From the NCBI GenBank assembly GCA_034638255.1, contig JAWPGT010000014.1, forward strand, positions 682,001 through 746,000: 64,000 nt of DNA, given 5' to 3'. Under the pieces are notes generated by a model, which ran no database searches, was not told where the DNA came from, and was given only the letters and a program-made list of their open reading frames with translations. Of the stretch, positions 12,448-23,944 are shown in pieces. Source of the stretch: Coprinus comatus (lineage: Eukaryota; Basidiomycota; Agaricomycetes; Agaricales; Agaricaceae). A program made the position numbers and the translations under genes. Each line of letters starts with the position of its first letter. The first letter of the stretch is position 1.

Positions 12448-13353
12448 CTAATGGAAGATGTCGTCCAATTCACCCTCCTTGACTCTAATCTCTACGACTT
12501 CGACCTCGTAATCATTGTTCGCGTTAGAGGAAGAAATGACTCCTCGAGCGTTGGGTGGAGAGGTCGAAGCAACGTCTAGAAAATATTCAAATAAAATGGG
12601 AAGGAAGGCGAGATTGAAAATGGGGTTAGTAAATGGTAAATATAACACGCGAATTCAAAAAGAAAGAGGGGATAGAGTAAAGGGAATGTACGAACATCTG
12701 TCCTTGGCATATGGAGGAACGAATAAATCCTAACATTCAAGTTATATAAAAACTTGTTAGTAAACTATTCGAGATGTAATGACAAGAAGAATGGGACAAA
12801 CCTGGTTCCAAACGAATCCTTGGCTTCGGTGAATGGTTAAAATAGGACGAAGAGTATACATAGGTTGACGAGGTTTCTTCTTCTTGGCATGTCTATGTCT
12901 GGTTTGTGGTTCTGGATCGACAGCTCTTTGTTTTCCTTTAGCATCCTTCTTGTCGTTAGAATTGGAATTGTCTAGATCCATATCGATATCGGCGTCGACT
13001 CCGACTTGATGAGTAGTGGTAGTAGTATCGGCTCCTCGCCTAGCACGAAGACGAGTAGGATGAGCATGCGCTGACTCGCTCTCTTCAGAATCACTGGAAT
13101 GAGTTGGTCTACCACCAGGATGAGGATGAGAGTTGTTCATAGAGTTAGAGTAATCTTCTTCGTCTTCGGAACAGGAATCGGAAGAACAACTGTCTTGGTT
13201 GGATGAATCCCCTTCATCCTCATCATCTTCATCTTCACTGCAAGAATCTTCGTCATCGTATGGAATTTCTTCATAACATGCCCATGTAGGTGGAGATGCT
13301 GCCCTACCAATGGCACGTCGACGGAAGTAATAAGAGTTACCAACGGTACTCAT
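12448..13353 (-). CDS. Conserved fungal protein with acidic Ser/Asp/Glu-rich centre
   Basis: Three exons give about 237 residues. Exon 1 (13353-12802) starts MSTVGNSYYFRRRAIGRAAS, followed by a highly acidic SEDEDDEDE region, a His/Thr stretch and a basic HRHAKKKKPRQP segment, then YTLRPILTIHRSQGFVWNQ. After a GTTTGT intron come DLFVPPYAKDR and YVASTSPPNARGVISS, ending VEIRVKEGELDDIF. The RSQGFVWNQDLFVPPY block and the ending recur in uncharacterised basidiomycete proteins. The alternation of acidic and basic tracts suggests a nuclear protein, but this is inference. Divergent from THG1 across about 610 nt. Confidence 0.65.
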
Positions 13354-13965
13354 ATTTTTGAATTCTATGTGTGTATGTAATGGAGAAGATGGAGTTGTGT
13401 TGGATGTGATGTGATTTAAGGGTTTATATAAATGAGAAGTTTACTTTGTAATGAAGATGTTTGTTGATGGTGGAAGTAAGAAAGACAAAAGGGTGTTGGG
13501 GTTAAGTTGTGTTTGCTTGGCCAGTGCGTTTAATGACCGAGTACGGAAGGCGTTACCGGATTGGGATTGGCCCCTGAATCTTTCGTTTGATTTCAACACA
13601 CCCCCTTTGCCTTGCTGCTGCCTCGAGTCAATAATGCGTCTTTTAGTGGCTATATGCGTATGATTTTTGGCTTTTTGTAGGGCGTTGTGTTGCTGTGTAA
13701 TGAGGGACTTTGTCAACTCCGAGTCAAATAAAGAGAGAACGTGGTATGACTCGCAGTTCTCTTATCATGTTCGTTGCCCTTGATATACAATGTATTGGGA
13801 ACCACATTACAATTACTTCTTTAAGCGTGTACCGCCTGGTTGGCGAGTGTCGGAATGACTGCTTATGATTATGGATGATGAGTCATAATCTTATCCACGC
13901 AGTACCCCTAACAGCTCAATTTATCTTATCTTATCTCCCCCCAATCAATAAAACCACCATCATCA
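13354..13965. promoter_or_regulatory. Divergent promoter region, acidic protein / THG1
   Basis: A 612-nt spacer between diverging genes. A CT-rich run (ttatcttatcttatctcccc) sits about 30 nt before the THG1 ATG, a common arrangement for fungal transcription starts. Short ORFs in the spacer have no recognisable content. Confidence 0.5.
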
Positions 13966-16036
13966 ATGGCAAACACAAAATATGCTTATGTTAGGAACTT
14001 TGAATTGCCTGACCCTTTGCTTCCTGGAACCTTTCTCGTCTTTCGATTAGATGGTCATTCTTTTCATCGGTGTGTATTCCTACTTCTATACTGCTTATAT
14101 ACTCAGTCATTTTAGATTTTCTGATGTCCATAACTTTACGAAACCAAATGATGTTCGAGCTCTTCAGCTTATGGATCACGCAGCTAAAGATGTTATGGAA
14201 GCTCATCCAGATATAATGCTTGCATTTGGTGAATCAGATGAATACAGGTATACACATTCTCTTTATATCATATACGCGTCTAATTCAACTCCAAAGTTTC
14301 CTCCTCAAAAAATCAACATCCTTGTTTAACCGTCGTGAATCAAAAATCAATTCAACATTAACTTCAGAATTCACTTCTTCATACGTATACAACTGGTCCA
14401 AATATTTCCCAGACTTGAAACTCCAATACCCACCTTCGTTTGATGGACGTGTTGTGTTATATCCTAATGAAAAAGTTGTAAAGGATTATTTTGCTTGGAG
14501 ACAGGCTGATAGTACGTTCTTTTGCTTTTTTCTTTGTTCATTTTTTCCGACAATATATGCATGTTCCTAAATTATAATAGCACATATAAACAATCTTTAT
14601 AATACGACGTTTTGGGCTTTGGTTTTACAAGGCGGGCAAACGACTACAGAAGCTCATGCAACACTTCGCGTATGTCGTTTTTTTCTTATTCTCTGTCCAT
14701 AACCATAGCAATTATTTCATCACCAAACATGTGCATATATCCGTATATTTCTAGGGAACATATTCGAAAGATAAACATGAAATCTTATACACCCGGTTCA
14801 AAATTAATTATAACATGCTCGATGCTCGGTTCAGAAAGGGTAGCGTCTTGGTTCGTTCGGAACTTCAAGATATAGAATCCTCTCAGTATCCTTCATCAAT
14901 ATCAAATGTAGAGTCTTCGGCATCAACTAACTTGAAATCCCAATCCCAATCCCAACTTCAATCCCAACTAGAAGTCTCAACGTCAACATCAGCATTTGCA
15001 TCTACGCCAGCATCAACATCAGCTTCTAATGCCTCGACATCGACGTCAATACTCCAAGGATCACAAACTCAGACCCAACCTCCATGTCAGATCCAATCTC
15101 AATCAGCATCAACGGTACGTATTCCTTCAAGGCTCCAAAATATCTCGCGTTTTTTTTTGCTAATTGTTGATCTATTTATATTTCTTCCTTCTCTCCTATA
15201 ACGCTACCTACACGTTTCTTTCTGGGTGGTGGGTTTCATTGATTTCCGTCAACTTTATATGATTGGTGGTCAATCGATAATCGGGTGTTCGGCACGAACG
15301 AAAAAAAAAACAGGTGAAGGATGATGATGATTCTAGTCAGATTCAGAATCCGTTACGTTCGCTATCTCTTTCATCCGGAACGACTGGAACGACTAGTGAG
15401 GATATAAATATAACGGCGTCAAATCGAAATCGAAATATTAGTACTACTACCAACATCCTCGAGAATGAATCAAAATTAATAGAAGGAGAGCGGGAGAGTT
15501 TAATTTCCGAAACCTCGCACTCGTACCAACACCGCGACAATCGTCAAAATGAAGATGAAGATGAAGATGAAGATGTGGATGCCGATGATGCGGATGTGCC
15601 CAATAGGAATAGGAATACCGTTGCCTTTGAATCTACAATTACGATTCCCACTACCTCTACGAATATTGCGGATAGGCAATTGGACTTGAACAGGAATGAG
15701 AATTCGGAACCGAATACTAGTTCCACCGGTTCTCTTATTACTCCTACGAATCCTATTTCTGGTCTTGGTTCTGGTTCGTTTTTCTTTTCTCTCTCTAGTT
15801 CTGGTTTCCAATATAGGTTCTTTGACCACATGCCACACATGCTGATGCTTCCAAAAGAAATTTCTTTAGGTTTGGGTTTAGCTTCTAAAGGGAAAGGGAA
15901 TAATAACAAAAAGATGAGGATGAAGAAGAATAAAATGAAGAAGATGAAGACGAAAGTGATGAAAATCGAATTGATGCATTGTGATATTATTAAAGATGAG
16001 TTTTGGGACGTTAGACCTTGGTTATTGGAAGATTGA
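13966..16036 (+). CDS. THG1: tRNA(His) guanylyltransferase (Thg1) with large low-complexity insert
   Basis: Adds the G-1 residue to the 5' end of tRNA-His by 3'-5' polymerisation. Six exons (13966-14069, 14116-14247, 14297-14511, 14581-14669, 14755-15114, 15314-16036) stay in phase for about 540 codons. Conserved blocks: MANTKYAYVRNFE, the metal-binding FRLDGHSFHRFSD, MLAFGESDEYS (second carboxylate), SLFNRRESKINSTL, FDGRVVLYPN, HINNLYNTTFWALV, GGQTTTEAHATLRGTYSKDK and RFRKGSVLVR. The C-terminus HCDIIKDEFWDVRPWLLED also fits. Between KGSVLVR and that terminus lies about 300 residues of Ser/Thr/Gln repeats, an acidic DEDEDEDVD run and a Lys/Met-rich stretch. Thg1 is usually 240-300 residues, so the insert nearly doubles it; part of the last exon may be an undetected intron. 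Confidence 0.88.
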
Positions 16037-17805
16037 ATTTTTGGATTCGTTTGGGAACGCCAAGGGGATGGGGGTGAGGGTGGGGATGAATGGATGATGT
16101 GATGATGCTGATGATGCTGGTGGCGCAAACAAGAACTTGGAGTAGCTCTTTCTGAGAGAATTGATGGTGGATTGGCGAATTGGATGATTTTACTGGAGTA
16201 TCCAGATAATAATGAGGTACTACCGTATGTGTGTATAATGTAGGTTTCGTAATTTAGTTTTTGAGTGTGAAATTATTTTCAGAGAGGTAACCGCGAGACG
16301 TTGTGACGACGACAAATTTGGGACACATGGCCCTGGGTTAGTTATTCTTGTTTTGTGCCTTTCCTCTCAGCCCCTCCTCGTGTGTTTTAACTTTATTCTA
16401 AAGCTAGTACTAGTATGTCATACCGTATCTCACGGGGAAGGGTTGTTTTGAGTAAGATTGTAATTATTATGCTTTTTGGCATTTTGTTATATGTGTTACC
16501 TAGTTCTGGGTTCTTTTTTTTTTTTTTATAGAGAGATCTGGGGATGACTCGGAGCATTAGCTACTACTGTAACTGGATAACAGGGTACTAAGCATAAATA
16601 TATATTATATATGGAGATTAAGAAATTAATAAGCTGAGCGCTGGAGCGCTAAAGCGTTACATCTTGACTGATAAAAGATATAGATATAAGAATAGAAGAA
16701 TGTTGATCATATTTTGTCTTAATTTTCTTAACTATTTTCATGATTATATAAGTCGGTATAGATGAATATCCGTCTATAGACTGCAAGAGAGAGGGAAAGA
16801 AAGAGAGATCCATTTAAGGTTTTGCCATTTGGTATAGTTGATGTCAAGGGGAAGGGTTCATTGTTGTGAAGATAAAGATAACTTGGGGGGTTCGTCGGAG
16901 TCAAGAGTCCCATCACTCACTCTCACACTTCTCCGGTGTGAGAGTTCTCTTTCTCCAAAAGAACTTGAAAACGATAGGGATCATGAAAATATGTATGTGG
17001 TAGATATCATTATTGCAGTAATGTATCAGTATACTATTTTAAGAAAACCGTCAGGGTCCGCCACGGTGGATAACGACACCACTAGTGTCAGTGGGAAGAG
17101 CTCGGAAAGAACCTTTAAATGTATCAAGATGTTTAACTTTAACAACTTGTCAAAACAGAGTGGATGGTCACACCCCCGAGCCCCCTCGTTCCTTCTAAGT
17201 TATAATTGCGCGTACAGAACCAGACACCTAACTTTAGGAAAGGGTAACTAGTTGCCGGATTGTAATTTGTATTTGTATATCCGGCGTCAACTTAGACTTT
17301 TCTGGCTTAGAACTTAGAAGTGTTGGCGTTAATCCTCGTTGAGGAATAATACTGGTTCAGGTTTTGTTATCACAAGTTCAAGGTTCTTGAATCTATTTTT
17401 ATTCAGAGTTAGATTTATGCATTGGCAACACATGTCATTTTTAATTTGTACATTTACATTCATAACTTTGTTAGCCAGTACGACTCGGAACTTTTTTTTT
17501 TTCTTTTGATTTTTTGATTTTTCTACTGTAGGCTTCCTTGGTAGGTCAGACTTGTCATTTATTACATTAGTTTCTGATGTTCGAGATCAACTTTCTTTCA
17601 ATTGACTTGTTTGTATTAACCCGTTAGCTATCTTGTATTGTGATACAATATAATTGAGTCAATCTAAATCTATAGTATCCAAACATATTGGAGGTGTGAT
17701 ACAGATATCCGTGTCTAATGTCTCCATCACTCCTAATATGACGCGTGGAAGAGATACTAGCTTTTGTGGAAAAATTTGCTGGATGCCATGTACCATATAC
17801 ATATA

Positions 17806-17807
17806 AA

Positions 17808-17853
<46 letters not shown>
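17806..17853. repeat. Compound microsatellite (TA)n(GA)n
   Basis: Direct reading shows an uninterrupted TA run of roughly 13 units switching to about 10 GA units. It is likely length-polymorphic between strains. Confidence 0.95.
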
Positions 17854-18611
17854 CTTGTGTTAAATTGGACTAGTAAGTCAGGCTAGTCAATTTTGTTATT
17901 GTTGCAATGATATACTCATGAGACACTAACTTTTTTTTTGAGTTCTCGGAGACTGGATGTTCCGAACTCTCTTCAGAGAGCTTCAAGTTGACAGAGAAAG
18001 TATTGCTCTCTGATTCTTCAATAGAAAGCTATCCACTTTTGACTTGATATGATTAATGATCCTCACCACTTTGATTGATAAACTCTTTGCATCTTACTAC
18101 TATGACATATGCATTGCAATCTACTTACAATCAGATTCCTGGGAATAGTTCTTGGAGTTAACATTTCACAAATGATGACTGTGGTAATAGCATCGAACGC
18201 ATGGAGAAATAGCAAGGAGATGATATTCGAGCTCAAGATGTAAGGCCTTACACTCAGTACTTACTTCAAGTTGAACGTTTGAGCCCTGGTTATTACGATG
18301 TCAAGGTGAGCTAAACGTTTTTTAAACAATTAAGGCCCGAGTCCCTTATAGGAACTTTATGAAATGGTAAACCCCATCCTCTGCGAATCACAATGAAAAG
18401 AATTCCAAGGTTACAAGTCATGAGATTGGTGAGAAGTTGGAGTACTAAGCTGAAATAAGACTTAGTGTGTGTTAACCTCAACTTTCAAGGTTTAGCCTAC
18501 AAGTACATGGGTCCTCGGAAGACGGAGTTTGACGAGACAATATTGCTCAGACTTGCTGCCCACTGGACTTCACCTTTACCATAAATTGATATGTGTCATT
18601 TCAATTCCTAC

Positions 18612-18802
18612 TGTGGAGCCAGCCTCATGGCTATGTGGGAAACGGATAGTAGATTTAATACAACAACAGTATAAATTTTCTCCTTAGTTTTATACCACCA
18701 TGTTCACAGGTAAAAATCCACCATTTCCCGTAAATGGTGTAATCTTGAGGTTGCGACACCACCGGGCCCTCGTACCCCTAGCGAACAACTCGCTTTTCAC
18801 TA
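18612..18802 (-). repeat. Dispersed repeat, copy B (inverted relative to 6.2 kb)
   Basis: The reverse complement realigns with 6148-6336 through blocks such as GTGAAAAGCGAGTTG, CGAGGGCCCGGTG, CATGGTGGTATAAAA and CATGAGGCTGGCTC. Similarity ends abruptly on both sides. Neither copy holds a meaningful ORF. Confidence 0.75.
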
Positions 18803-21338
18803 CAATGACTCACGTTCCAAATTTATCAATATTGTCTAAGTAGATGTATCAGAGATTAGATGGCGGATTCTCCAGTTGTCGTACTTGGTAGACATCGCAT
18901 GGGATAAGCTAGAAGTACAAGTCTAGAGAATACTAACTGATATTTAAACTGTGGACCCGTGATTAAGTTAGTCCCTGCCGGCGTGAAAGCTTTTTTTTTC
19001 TGCCATGGGACCCAATGGTAAGTTTTAGGAGAGTTGAGATAGTACTCTGTGACTCCCTACTATTTGTGAAGTAAATGATTGATATTTAATATATGTAGGA
19101 TTGTTACGGGTCCAACAAAGTGGTACAAAACCCTCGGAATACGCATAACGCCGAGTAGAATGGCATTGCAAGATAACGCTTCTTGATTCCATCCAATCCG
19201 TTTCAATCTCATATAAGGTCTTGACTCTTATACGTCTTAAATGTTATTATCATCATGAGGCTTGTACCCGTGCCATTGACTCCACACGGTTCCCATCTCC
19301 CCCCATTGTTAAAGATGCAGTATAATACCAGAGCACGAACACTTGTGGACTAGCTTAAAGTATTTTACTATCGTTCAATGGGTTTCCGTGCTCACGCATA
19401 AACTTTTTTGTCGATATCAAATTTTTTGACTTGGCCTCGAATGTTTAACGAAGGCTTTAATTTTGTTTTTGGTTTTGCAATCCGGGCATTTTTCAGGATA
19501 ACCGGATCCGGTAGCCGGGGTAACTATAACTAGAGATTAGACTGGATCCTAATGAGATCAATTTTGAAATTTGAACTTCGAAGTTCTAATATTTTCTTTT
19601 TCACACAGACCTTTATTTGGCCTCCCGGCGTAGGCTTATACCAAAGTAACAAAGAAACAGAGAAAAAGGATGTATGCCGTAAACGAGAAAAGGCTAATAA
19701 GTGACAGTGAGAGAAACTCTAGTTACTTCGATTATGAGTATTATACTCTCAGGTTGTGTACCATCTATAAGATGCATCTGTCGCATTATTCGGCCGATCT
19801 CGGTATTAACACACAACGCGTAAATAGTGTCATTTCCTTGACTGAAGTTCTATCTAGAGTATCATGGAACGATCCAAGGATTCTGATTCTGGAGACTCGT
19901 GGAAAACAGGTGGAGCCTTGAGGAGGAGAGAGAGAAAAATTGGGCACCTCCTGGTACTATGAGATCATGATGTCAATGATTTCGAAGATAATCAAGCGAT
20001 GAGGGTGTTGAAACACATAGAGATAATAAACGAACATTTCGACATCTTTTTCGCCATACTGCTGCCGAAGGCATGTAAGCTGTCCTTCCAAAATTATTAC
20101 AACTGAGCGCGGGCGAGGTAACACCTTGATTGCAACTCATGACTTCGTGAATGAGTATCTCTGTTTAAATTTAGGAGAAATGACCAACTTTTTCGCATGT
20201 AGTTGGAGTAGGAAGCTGTCAGTCTGTGCCTGGGCTTTGAATAGGGGAGACGCACAGTGATTAAAAATTATTTAATTATAAACCATGGTTATTTTTAAGT
20301 TGCAGATATTTAACCCACGAAGTTTTTATATACACAACAAAGATAGATAAGCCCCATTTAACCCTAATAATCTCCGAAGAAGTATCAATTCATGATAACT
20401 ACATAACATATTTTCGGTATCCAACCTGGTTCAAGTCTCATTGAAATCTTTCGGTTCTCACGAGCCACAAGAAGGAAGGGAACACAGTCCATTTTCACAG
20501 TTTATATGCTTCTCATTGACAGAGGGTTATAGTATTAATCTCATGAGAGCATTATTTGTAATTATATATAGTACTGTTGAGGTATTAGTAAGACATAAAA
20601 AGGATTACACAGTAGTTCGCATGGCGGGTACTATTATTAATGCATCAATGTAGATTTACTCACAATCTAGCAATCCTTGAAAAACTGCGAGACATTTTCA
20701 ATATTAACCACACTTATTTCTGATAACTCACTTGTCGCGAAACATTATTCCGACAGAATATGAGGGCTTGAGCCCCATTTACAGACATAGTACTTCATTG
20801 GGTAAAGTTGGCATTGGCAGCATGGGACAATACATTAAATTCAGGATAGTTCACTTGATACATTTATTAGACTTCGGACCATGTCAATCATGCTTTGTCA
20901 AAAGGGATAAAAACAACACACACTGTGTGTGATTCCATTCTATTATTATCGAAAGAGGCGTGTGTCTATAAATAAACCGGCACCGGTACGTCAGAAGATA
21001 AATATGGATACCGTGTTCTAAGAAAATACATAGATCATGCGAACACATTCATCCTCATCCTCCCGCACAAATCATTTCTCCATCCAGGTGCGAATTCCCG
21101 GGGCCATGCATATTCTTGAAAGAAGGAACAGCCGACATAAGCATGACCGAGGAAAGAAGCCAATCGAAATGAAACTGGTATTCCCTAGTACCCTGACGAT
21201 TAGCAAGAGACAACGCAAAAGGAACTCTTTCAGAGGTTTCTTCGGATAATCATTACTTCTATATTCATAAACTAATTTGCACAGAAGTCCACATGTCCTA
21301 GTACTTGTTACTAGAAGATAGAAAGAGAAACGAGATTA

Positions 21339-23944
21339 TCACAACATTGATAGCAAATCATCTTCCAGTTCTTTGTCTCTCTCTCTTTGCCTTTCCCGTT
21401 CTCTCTCCTTTTCCCGCTCTCTACCCCTCTCTTTCTCAAGCTCTTTTTCCTTCTCACGAGCGGCTTCCGTCTCCCGCATGCGAACATATGAGGGTATTAC
21501 GTAGGGTTTATAATCCAAATGGCGTTTCACATAGAAGAGCATGTATGCCGATGATTGAAGGCATGCAGACAGACTTGAATGTGTCACTCTATAATGATTG
21601 AACATAATAATGTTAGTAAAAGAGCCACAATGTCAGAAATAGAATATCCAAAATAGAAGGATACCGTGCCAAGCAGTGGGAAAGTAGCGCTTACTTGTCA
21701 TCATCAAAACGATACCATTCGTCTTTGAACCTCGCGAAATTGGTGTAATGACCGTTATCAATCTGTCCTTCATGATTGATCACAGCGAAGAGTTCATATT
21801 CGTACAACGCATCGGGACCAGGTCTGGTTAATCTGCCACATCAGTAATTGTTAAACCCGCGCCAAAGGGCAATGTGACAGGTCCTCTGGGGGATCGGCGG
21901 GCAAATATTGATAACCCAACCTCAAAAATAGATTGTGGCTGGTATTTATAGTACCTCCGGAAAGAACGAATCCAAGCACATGACAAAATACTCACCCAAT
22001 AGCAGACTTAGCGCCCACAGCTTCCTTCTCCATATCCTTCACCACGGCACTAGTATAAGGCGACATATTGATAGTAGCTGGGAACCGGATCTGAGCATCA
22101 ATTTTACGGGCAGATGACCTGTCTATTGTCTTGTGTTCAAACCGCTACCATGGGATACCCCTGATAATCAGTAAATCTGTAATCATAATAACGGTGTTAA
22201 TTCTTACCTTGAGTTGGAATGCTAAGACTGGTGGTAATTTTTTAATGCTCAACCGTTTACTTGCTTCCTAAATTTTTGGCAAATTGTCAAGGGGTATAGG
22301 GAGGAGAGATCGTCAGAACTGCGCAGCATAGGTAATGCCATGAGTGGGAGGGCAAAAATAGGACATACGTGAGTTTTTCCACATTTACTACACGAGTAAT
22401 CCTTGACTCCTAATTTTTCATGTTGGGTAAACCTAAAAGTGGAACGGATTCAGGGTTAGCGGAATAGGAGTTGAATTACATGAGATCATGAACCGAGCCA
22501 CGATGAGACTGAAATCGCGTTCGTACCCTCAACAGGACGAGGCGAGTGTTCAGAGACAATAGTCATTAATATGTGACCACCATTCACCTTTTTAAGCAAG
22601 CGGCGAGAGTGTTTTCGCTACCATTTTCTATGGAAGTCATGCCATTCATCTTGGGTGTTCCAGGCCGTCCATTGCTAGTAGTAGCCTTTGTGATATCTAG
22701 GCTCACATCCATCATAGGATCAACGGTGCTTGTGATATTGCCGCAGCGTTCACATTTCACGTCACTCTGTAATTGACCAGAAAAAGTGGAATGAATAACA
22801 CAGTTGCATGATACGTTCGTGGAGCCGCGTGAAGTAGAATGTATTTGGTTGAGCGCGCAGATGAAAAATTCGTGCGCGTCTTGTTGTGAATATCCAGAAA
22901 GTTCAGAGGAAGTTTTCCAGGTTGTGGCCAAGAAGTCGATAGGCCCGTATGGCGTACAGTCCTCTGAATAGACCTACAAGACGAATGTGAGCTATTCGTG
23001 CTTTGTGAAGAGTACGAAGGGCAATGGATTACTTCTTCAAATAATTTATCCAATTCGCAACAGGTGCACACTTCGCTTTTGCACTGCTTCCTGTTGTGTT
23101 TGTCACTAAGAAAATAGTTCCGAACCAAAGGGTTATGCACAAGGCATTGTAAGACCACGTTCATAAAGCAGGTCTGGCCTAAATTGAGAAGCCCTCTACG
23201 CCCTAGTAAAGGGTAAACTTCCAGTTAACGACATGAACCTGAAACTCTATTCACCTTGACAGGGAAGAATTGTTGTTTCGCCAAGAAGTGATGCTTCCGT
23301 GTCATTTGGAACCCAAGGCGTGTAAGACTCTCTCAGCATGCGTGACACTGATTTCGAATTTAATAAAAAGAAATCATAAGTACATGATTGCCACTTACCT
23401 TGAAAGCGGGTGGTCTTTTCCTCAGTGTGGAGTACCGTGGCAGAGCAGGCTGCGTCTAGAATTCGATTGTATACAAAGTCATTGCACTCGGTACAATAGA
23501 TACTCCCAGACTTCGCATCAACACCTGGTACAGGTTTAAACATTAGTTCTTGTAAGGTGTGGGGTAAATAGCATCGATATGTACAAAACTTATGTCGTTG
23601 GGTATCCATATGTCGCAGTATATGTTTGTCAGGCCAACAACCAGTATAGGAGCACTCCAAACATGCAAATGGTCGAGTGAGTGTTATATCACATGTACCA
23701 CACGTAGGAGCAGCAATCTATTAAAAGAGACTTGGTCAGAAACAGTGCCATATCAAATGAACAGGAAATTGTAGACCTTTCGACGTTTAGTTGAGCTCCG
23801 TAGTAATGAAGTCCGAGTGGGATGCCAGGAAACAATAGTTTTATACTTCTTCAGAAGAGAATCCTTCTTATTTGTGTCCCCTAGGATAACCTCGATGTGA
23901 GAACACTCAGCATACTCCATGTCGGGCGCTGTACTAAAGCACAT
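21339..23944 (-). CDS. UBP8: Ubiquitin carboxyl-terminal hydrolase of the SAGA DUB module (Ubp8/USP22)
   Basis: Removes ubiquitin from histone H2B as part of SAGA. Order of domains: N-terminal [10 protein letters not shown]; zinc-finger UBP with [39 protein letters not shown] and [13 protein letters not shown]; catalytic Cys box [20 protein letters not shown]; CxxC pairs [10 protein letters not shown] and [40 protein letters not shown]; and the His box [19 protein letters not shown] followed by WYRFDDDK. At least eight exons join with consistent phase. The start is uncertain between 23944 and 23920 (MEYAECSH). The C-terminus after [18 protein letters not shown] is an unusual charged helix rich in REKERER repeats ending DDLLSML. 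The triad is complete, so the enzyme should be active. Confidence 0.88.

Larger units (their letters stand above)
16037..21338. other. Gene-poor 5.3-kb region
   Basis: No conserved protein could be assembled in either direction. Short ORFs (for example near 16838-17251 and 19670-19921) have no family resemblance and no supporting splice pattern. The region holds the microsatellite at 17.8 kb and the repeat copy at 18.6-18.8 kb. Poly-T tracts near 16509 and 17490 could be degraded retroposon tails. The right end contains the 3' end of UBP8. Confidence 0.5.

Noticed and set aside
13441..13716. 91-codon minus ORF in the THG1 upstream spacer
   Set aside because: No family resemblance; lies in the divergent promoter region.
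15500..16128. Long minus-strand ORFs opposite the last THG1 exon
   Set aside because: They are antisense shadows of low-complexity codons; the plus strand ends in the conserved Thg1 C-terminus.
16130..16230. Short protein-like stretch (LSERIDGGLANWMILLEY) downstream of THG1
   Set aside because: Too short, no start or partner exon found, family not recognised.
22573..22776. Plus-strand ORF opposite UBP8
   Set aside because: Antisense shadow of the CxxC/linker exon of UBP8, which has clear family motifs.
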